From assembly GCA_004352715.1 (NCBI GenBank), contig SCFE01000016.1, positions 2,630,402 through 2,694,401 of the forward strand: a stretch of DNA of 64,000 nucleotides, written 5' to 3'. How positions within the stretch are numbered: the first letter of the stretch is position 1; the number at the start of each line of letters is the position of its first letter. A model generated the notes under the pieces. The model was given only the letters and a program-made list of their open reading frames with translations. It was not told the origin of the DNA and made no database searches. Both the position numbers and the translations under genes were made by a program. Below are positions 58,610 through 64,000 of this stretch, piece after piece. Source of the DNA: Hofstenia miamia (Eukaryota > Xenacoelomorpha > Acoela).

Positions 58610-58788
58610 CATGGTATCCAGCGCTGTTCTTGATGGGATGTCAGAATAACTCATTTTATCTAAAAAATTTCACATTACGCATTTATAATAAGCGTCTAAT
58701 TTCTTGTGTAAGAGTTTCAGGGTTTTTCAAACAAAATTTTTTGGTACCGTATCCAGCGCCATCCGCCATAGCATCTAGCGCCCGTATA
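58610..58788 (-). repeat. GGGCGCTGGATAC repeat, copy 2, inverted
   Basis: The complement reads ACGGGCGCTAGATGCTATGG, GGCGCTGGATACGGTACC and AATGTGAAATTTTTT in the same order as 53466-53650. It is diverged but collinear with copy 1 in the opposite orientation. Confidence 0.55.
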
Positions 58789-58863
58789 GATTTTTTGTAT
58801 TCAGAGCTTTTTAGAAATCTTAAAATTATATTATGTATATATATGTACGTATAATATATATAC

Positions 58864-58867
<4 letters not shown>

Positions 58868-58903
<36 letters not shown>
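58868..58903. repeat. (AT)n microsatellite
   Basis: An AT run leading into the second copy of the 884-bp segment. Confidence 0.9.
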
Positions 58904-58907
<4 letters not shown>

Positions 58908-59787
58908 TGAATGGTAAAATGGAAATCTAAAACGAAAGATATTTAGTAAACAATTTTCTTTTCCTAATTATTTATATTACAGTTTGCAGATAAAGCATTC
59001 GGCATTAACGTAATAATTAACGTTTAACAAAGATTCGGAGTAATCTTAGTACACCAGAGCTATTAATTTCTTTAGCAGTCTTGAAAGATTTAAATGAAAC
59101 TTGGAGATATTGATTGACCTTTCATGAAAAACATAGGAAGGCAATATTTAGAAGTTTCAACATAATTTGAGCACAACTAATTGAAATATTGTTGTATTCT
59201 AGGTAAAGAGATTTTGGCGTACTATTAGTACCCCATGCATTCATACTAAATAGAATGACTCTTGCACAATACTTTAAAGTGAAACTATGTAAACTGATGG
59301 GCTTGTCTAGGAACGTCAAAATTAACAACAATCTTAGGAATTTTGGTTAAAAACCGGTTTACAAAACATTTTGTACGGAGACATTCAACAACCCATGACA
59401 TTCCATTTTAAAAAAAAGAAATAAATTGCGAACTAGAAAATGCAGGATCTTACAGTTTTTTTGTGGTTTTTTATGTTTAGATTACAAAAAGTTGAAAAAT
59501 AAATTGAAGTAGTTTTCTTTTGCAACTTAACCAAGACATGTTTATATTACTTAGATAAATTCTAGAAAGTTCTGAAAATTATCATCGTTTTGATACTGGC
59601 AGATTAATTCTTGTGGTTGTTGTGAATAAAGGGGAAGTAACTCATAATCTTAATTTTTTGCTGATTCTTACTTATTACTAGGTTTTTTGGTGATTTATCC
59701 AAAGTTACCTAAATTTACCTAATATTGTCGTCAACTGAGGAATTTATCTTCCGTTATTCAAAATTTTTACCTACCTCTCTTTGTTTT
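58904..59787. repeat. 884-bp duplicated segment, copy 2
   Basis: It is nearly identical to 53736-54619. It continues without a gap into 59788 onwards, so this copy is anchored to the hAT region. Confidence 0.9.
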
Positions 59788-60045
59788 CCGAAGCGGTGGC
59801 GCGTTACATTCATTTCTCAGAAAAGCTAGTGACGAATATTCCTATTTCTCAGAAATTAAAATCAATCTATTTCTACTGCATGGAGGGAAAGAGGAAAGGT
59901 GGCTGCTTGTCATTCATACCAATTCAACTTACACGTGTTTGCAGGGTATGCACATCCAGATTTTCTGTCACACAAAATGACATTCAGATCAACACGTCGT
60001 TGGAAAAGAACATCAAAAAGCTATTTCGGAAAACTCTCTTCAACA
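59788..60045 (+). other. Open, unrecognised sequence 5' of the hAT remnant
   Basis: It lies in a frame open from 59781 to 60194 and includes CMEGKRKGGCLSFIPI and RVCRVCTSRFSVTQNDIQIN. The cysteines might belong to a zinc-finger-like N-terminus of the adjoining transposase, but the spacing fits no family that I know. The frame runs on into a repeat. Confidence 0.25.
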
Positions 60046-60312
60046 ACCAACAAGGGCCGTGGCTAGGGGAGGGCCGGGGGCCATGGCCCTTCCTGTTAAG
60101 CCACTGTGCCCCCTTCCTCTTGGCATACTGGTTACAAAACTCCATAGTATTAATTCTAGTATTATGTAACAAAGTTAGAGTGAATGTCTTTTAGTTGAAA
60201 TATATGTAATACTAATGCCGTTCTGTTAAAAAAATTCAATGAAAAAGTGTGAAATTATTTCATATGAGTAAAACTACGATTAATTTATTGGATTTTGCAG
60301 GGCCATGGCCCC
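60046..60312. mobile_element. GGGCC-ended hAT-like repeat, copy 2
   Basis: It starts CAAGGGCCGTGGCTAGGGG and ends GGGCCATGGCCCCCC. The interior matches 12702-12955. It directly precedes transposase sequence, so it may be an end segment of a hAT element or a separate insertion splitting it. Confidence 0.55.
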
Positions 60313-61409
60313 CCTAAATTTCAAATGCAAGCCAAGGGCCTGCAACCAACTCTAAAAGCGGTTGTGGTGCAATCTTCTCAACATTCACAGACGCATAGGA
60401 ATTTTAACAGAGAACATGTAAAAGCCTGTTTATCAGCAAATACCCCTTTGTGTAAATTTGAGAATTCCCAATTTAATAATTACCTAAAGAAGTTGACTGG
60501 ACAACAACCTATGGATCAGTCGCACTTGCGCAAGAGTTTTCTTCCATGTCTATATCAAGAAGCTATCGATAAAATCAAGAGCGAAATTGGTCAGAATAAT
60601 ATTTACTTTGTCGTTGATGAAACAATTGAATCAAGACAGCGATGCATTTTCCATTTTTTGTCGCAAAATTAAGCCCAGACCTTTACTGTAAACCTTATTG
60701 ATTGACACAGCTTGACCGAGTGAACCACACAACGGTCGCCCAGGCAATAAATGACAGCATAAAAAATTTGTGGAAAAAAAATATTCACTATGAAGGGGTT
60801 TTACTTGAACTAAGCGATCATGCCACTTATATTGCCAAATCAATGGAAGGATTGAAGAATTTTTATTCAAAGCATATCTATGTTACATGTGCTGTCCATA
60901 AAATTGCAAAAACAGTAGGAGGTGAGTTTCCAGAAACTGAGAATTTTGTTGCAGAGATGAAAAGAATATTGGTTAAATCCCCTCTTCGAAATCAGATTTT
61001 AAACATGAATTTGAATACCATTACTGCCTGAACTCGTCCCGACACGTTTCCGGCAATGTATTTCAACCGTATTCTATTACGAGGATCGCTACGACACTAT
61101 TAAACAGTTTGTTATGTTTCTATACTCTTGCTCTAAAAGAATTGGAAATATCGAAAAAAGTTTGAAAATGACATCACGTTGAAAGGCTAAATTTCATATT
61201 TGAAAGAAAACTTTTTCTATTTGGTAAAAACTATTACAAAAATGGAAGGACAGAGACGGGAATACTTTGAGGCAATAAAGTTTTTTGATGATTGCTTAAA
61301 CATTACTTAGGACGGACAGAATTTTACCATCACATGACAAAATCAAGGAATTGGCTATCCTCCGAAATGCAACAATGTGTTTCGCGGGATCGTCAAATTT
61401 ACTACACCG
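60313..61409 (+). pseudogene. CGGBP1-like hAT transposase, broken
   Basis: Frame 1 (to 60672) has KGLQPTLKAV, RNFNREHVKACLSANTPL, YLKKLTGQQPMDQSHLRKSF and IYFVVDETIESRQRCIFHF. This parallels the LxNPxFRxFLExYT...DESTLRKNYLP...VDETTD sequence of CGGBP1-like hAT proteins. After a frameshift, 60702-61031 has DRVNHTTVAQAINDSIKNLW, LLELSDHATYIAKSMEGLK and IYVTCAVHKIAKTVG. Further pieces (FLVKTITKME-like, near 61220-61290) continue to a MITE insertion. Frameshifts and stops make it non-functional. Confidence 0.8.
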
Positions 61410-61788
61410 CAGACTTGTCAACGAGCCGACATTTCCGAGCTCAGCTCGACTCGGCTCGTTTAAATTTTGTGTAAGTTCGGCTCGGCTCGCCACATAAAAT
61501 CTTTGAATGAGGCTCGTTTTAGCTCGGTATTTTTTTAAAAATACTGTGCTCAAAGAATTTAGAATTTTTTACATAGCTGCTTCCTATTATTTAATAAATA
61601 TTTCTTAAATAAGATTATAGGAAAGGCATACTGACTACAAAAAATAAGAAAAGTCTCCATAATCAAATTTATAAGCAGAACTATAAACTTCCTTTGTCTA
61701 AAATGGGCTCGTTTGGGCTCGTTGTATATCAAATACTGTGCTCAAGCTCGGCTCGGCTCGTTAGAAGCTCGGCTCGTTGACAAGTCTG
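61410..61788. mobile_element. GGCTC-family hAT MITE, complete, 379 bp
   Basis: The ends CAGACTTGTCAACGAGCCGA and its complement are near-perfect inverted repeats. Flanks CTACACCG (61402-61409) and CTACACAG (61789-61796) agree at 7 of 8. Both arms have tandem GGCTC/CTCGG words, a sharp contrast to the AT-rich core. It sits within the hAT transposase pseudogene, which resumes on its right. Confidence 0.9.
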
Positions 61789-61796
61789 CTACACAG

Positions 61797-61960
61797 GGAT
61801 CTCCTAGAAATGAATTACTCACCTTCCGAAATTCCATATTTAAGGTTTGCACCATCACTTCTGTTGATGTAGAGAGAAGATTTTTAAAATACTGTTTCTA
61901 CCTAAGTTTACCTAATATGAGTGCAGAGCTTACCTTCATCAAAATATTTACCTAAAAAAC
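61797..61960 (+). pseudogene. hAT transposase C-terminal dimerisation region
   Basis: The frame gives FRNSIFKVCTITSVDVERRF and LPNMSAELTFIKIF. TSVDVERxF is the conserved core of the hAT C-terminal dimerisation domain. It continues the pseudogene interrupted at 61410. Confidence 0.75.
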
Positions 61961-63941
61961 CAGGACCTACTTATTACTACGCTATTCTCCAATACTCAAG
62001 GAAGGAAGATACTATATTTTTGGCACAGCGAGGACCACATATGTGGCATATCTAATACAGTCGCTAAAAATCGGCCCAATCTTGCCTACAACTCATATTT
62101 CTTTTATCTTGATGCTCGAAACTTAGTGCAATGATCAGGATATTACAAAAATAGAACAAAGCCCTAAAAGCACAGAAATTTATTGGAAAAATAACGAAAT
62201 GAATAATAAATTTAGATCCTCTGATAGTTTTTTGACTACAAGCTGCAAAACAAACTAACAATATACATGGAAATGATTTAAGATTCACTGTTTTAGAAGC
62301 CTAATTATATTTGCGGCCCACTCTTCAGCAAGTGGTAATTGATGTTTTGATACTTCCCAGCCCAGTCAAGCCCACAGCGATTACGAATATTTTTTCGGTC
62401 CAGACCAGGCTCGTTAGGTATGCCTCCAGTTTGCGTGTTTCGTCCTGCCCTACTTGCACCCTTGACCATCAGAGCTGGAAGTTGTACAGTTCGAAAGGGG
62501 TCTGGTCCAGTTCAGTCCGGACCCAGTCCTCTAATATTGCAATCCTATGTTTGGAGATTTTCCTAAGATTATGTACAAACTTAAGTACATGCAATTTATC
62601 CTTTTTATATTTCATTAAAATGTATTTCCTAATTTATATGTACAATACTTTGCATTTACAATAAATAATTTAATATAAGAAACACTCAAATCATTCGACA
62701 TATTATTTAATTATTAAAGCTGTTTGCTTAATCAATTCAAATAACATCTTTCTCAACAAACAATTTAATTTTACATCGTATATAGATTTCGCATTTAATA
62801 GCTTAGTCACTTTAGCAAGCAGTTAATAATTTGTCTGATTAAATAAATTTTGGTACAATACAAAATTACGTCGCATTCATCATTGAATGCATACCAAGTG
62901 TTACCAGTCACATCAAATTCCAGAATTATTTTTGTAGTAACATACAGCCGATTTTTCCTACATGCATGAAGGTTATCCCATCATTTGCCAAAAGCTTCCA
63001 AAAACATTTTTTGTGTGTTTGGATCAGAAATGAAAGTGGGGCGGGTGTGACCCATGGGGTAAGGTGTGGCTGGTATGGAGCCAAATGGGCAAAAACACTT
63101 TTGAGTTGTTAAAATTGTACCAAAGAACTGCCAATTTTAGAGATAGTAAAAAGTAATTTTCTTACGTCACAGTTCCATTCTCGATTGAAATGGAAATTTT
63201 GAAAAATCAATTACCATGTATTTCCAGCTCTTAGCAAAATTGAATTCTATTTAATAATACCAACAAGTTCTTTTTGATCACATTTGTCATCAATAGACAT
63301 TACAATTACCTTGCATAAATATATTGCATAAAGCATTAGTTTTATAGAGTTAAATTTTATTATTTGGCTATTAACAATAATTTTAATATATATGTTATTA
63401 GATTCCTCTTGGTAGTAATAATTATTCTGTATCTTCTAGGAAGTAAATATTCAAAATATTTTGCAGTGGTGGTGTGGTGCAGTACTATGACAGTTGTCAT
63501 CGAACAAATATGGGGCAATACGATAAGTAGTTTTTGGAGCGAGAATTTTTTGAATGGAGCAATTGGGGCTGTAGATCATAAAGCTTCGGGTAGTATGGGA
63601 CAGATGCCAACACGTGCAAATGGGCAGGGCACAAACTCTGTGGGGCAGGGCAGGTTACGAAAATGTATTGTAATGATCAAGAATTATGATTAATACGATT
63701 TGCTGGCTGGAATTTTTACCTAATAAAAGTAAGACATTTTTTTTCAAAAGTCTCCTTTTGCTGAGGACACTCATTTCGATAAAGTAGTATTTAAATTTCT
63801 GTTCCCTTCGGGAACATGTCTATAGTGATAATGTAATCTACAAAGGGCTGCTATGCTGCAATTCATGGTGTTGATGCGTGCCCATTTGTACCATATTAAT
63901 GACTTTTTCTTGATAATCATATCTTGCTGAGTAGCTATAAT
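61961..63941. other. Stretch without recognised gene
   Basis: GC-rich patches with CAGACCAGGCTCG and GGTCTGGTCCAG words (62390-62530) and GGGCAGGGC words (63040-63660) resemble MITE arms, but no ends could be paired. A 109-codon frame at 63364-63693 spans one such patch and is not convincing as a gene. Confidence 0.4.
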
Positions 63942-64000
63942 TAGACTTGTCAACGAGCCGACATTTCCAAGTTTGGCTCGGCTCGGCTCGGCTCGGCTCG
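63942..64000. mobile_element. Left end of GGCTC-family hAT MITE, cut by window edge
   Basis: It starts TAGACTTGTCAACGAGCCGA after the 8-mer GCTATAAT (63934-63941) and enters a GGCTC tandem that reaches the window end. The 8-mer is identical to the one following the right half at 55858. Confidence 0.85.

Noticed and set aside
53954-59331. Identical 69-codon minus frames at 53954-54163 and 59122-59331 as a conserved gene pair
   Set aside because: They are identical only because the whole 884-bp segment is duplicated. There is no domain and no codon signal.
63364-63693. 109-codon frame as a secreted or membrane protein
   Set aside because: It has a hydrophobic start but runs into a GC-rich repeat-like patch (GGGCAGGGC). 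Composition explains it better than coding.
63960-64000. (GGCTC)n at the window end as a telomere-like repeat
   Set aside because: The same GGCTC words form the arm of the complete MITE at 61410-61788, and the preceding sequence is that MITE's terminal repeat.
1-64000. tRNA, rRNA or snRNA genes
   Set aside because: No stretch showing a recognisable clover-leaf box A/box B pair or rRNA core was noticed by eye. A tRNA or covariance-model search was not possible.

Overview
The window is AT-rich nuclear DNA from an invertebrate animal, read from a draft assembly. It shows GT-AG introns, a split chloride-channel gene, a single-exon rhodopsin-type receptor gene, several non-LTR retrotransposon families, and DNA transposons of the hAT, piggyBac, PIF/Harbinger and probably Helitron types. 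The chloride channel looks most like the arthropod and nematode ClC-1/2-type proteins, but the phylum cannot be fixed from this window. No bacterial operon, CRISPR array, rRNA or tRNA gene was recognised.

Layout. (1) 1-22.6 kb: the 3' three quarters of a ClC voltage-gated chloride channel gene on the + strand. Seventeen exons join in phase from 1772 to 22471 and encode 716 residues plus stop. The 5' exons lie to the left of the window. The introns carry many short non-autonomous DNA transposons, several with intact terminal inverted repeats and target-site duplications. (2) 22.6-24.6 kb: intergenic, with one hAT-type MITE. (3) 24.6-45.1 kb: a retrotransposon graveyard. It holds several copies, on both strands, of one CR1/Jockey-like LINE with a (TTATC)n tail; a piggyBac transposase remnant; a LINE ORF1 with an SGNH-esterase domain; a second decayed APE-type LINE; and an R2/R4-like element with a restriction-enzyme-like endonuclease next to an (AAT)n tract. 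(4) 45.1-51.8 kb: mostly featureless, with a perfect 256-bp hAT MITE. (5) 51.85-52.77 kb: an intact 305-residue GPCR on the - strand. (6) 53-64 kb: repeats, an 884-bp segment present twice, a decayed CGGBP1-like hAT transposase with a MITE nested in it, and two half-copies of that same MITE family.

Assembly quality strongly affects interpretation. Three gaps are exactly 1000 N, so they are placeholders. Single N characters at several points join segments that repeat each other. Two halves of one MITE insertion, recognisable by an identical 8-bp target duplication, lie 8 kb apart in the wrong order. Only the ClC channel and the GPCR look like functional host genes. They have no evident functional link.
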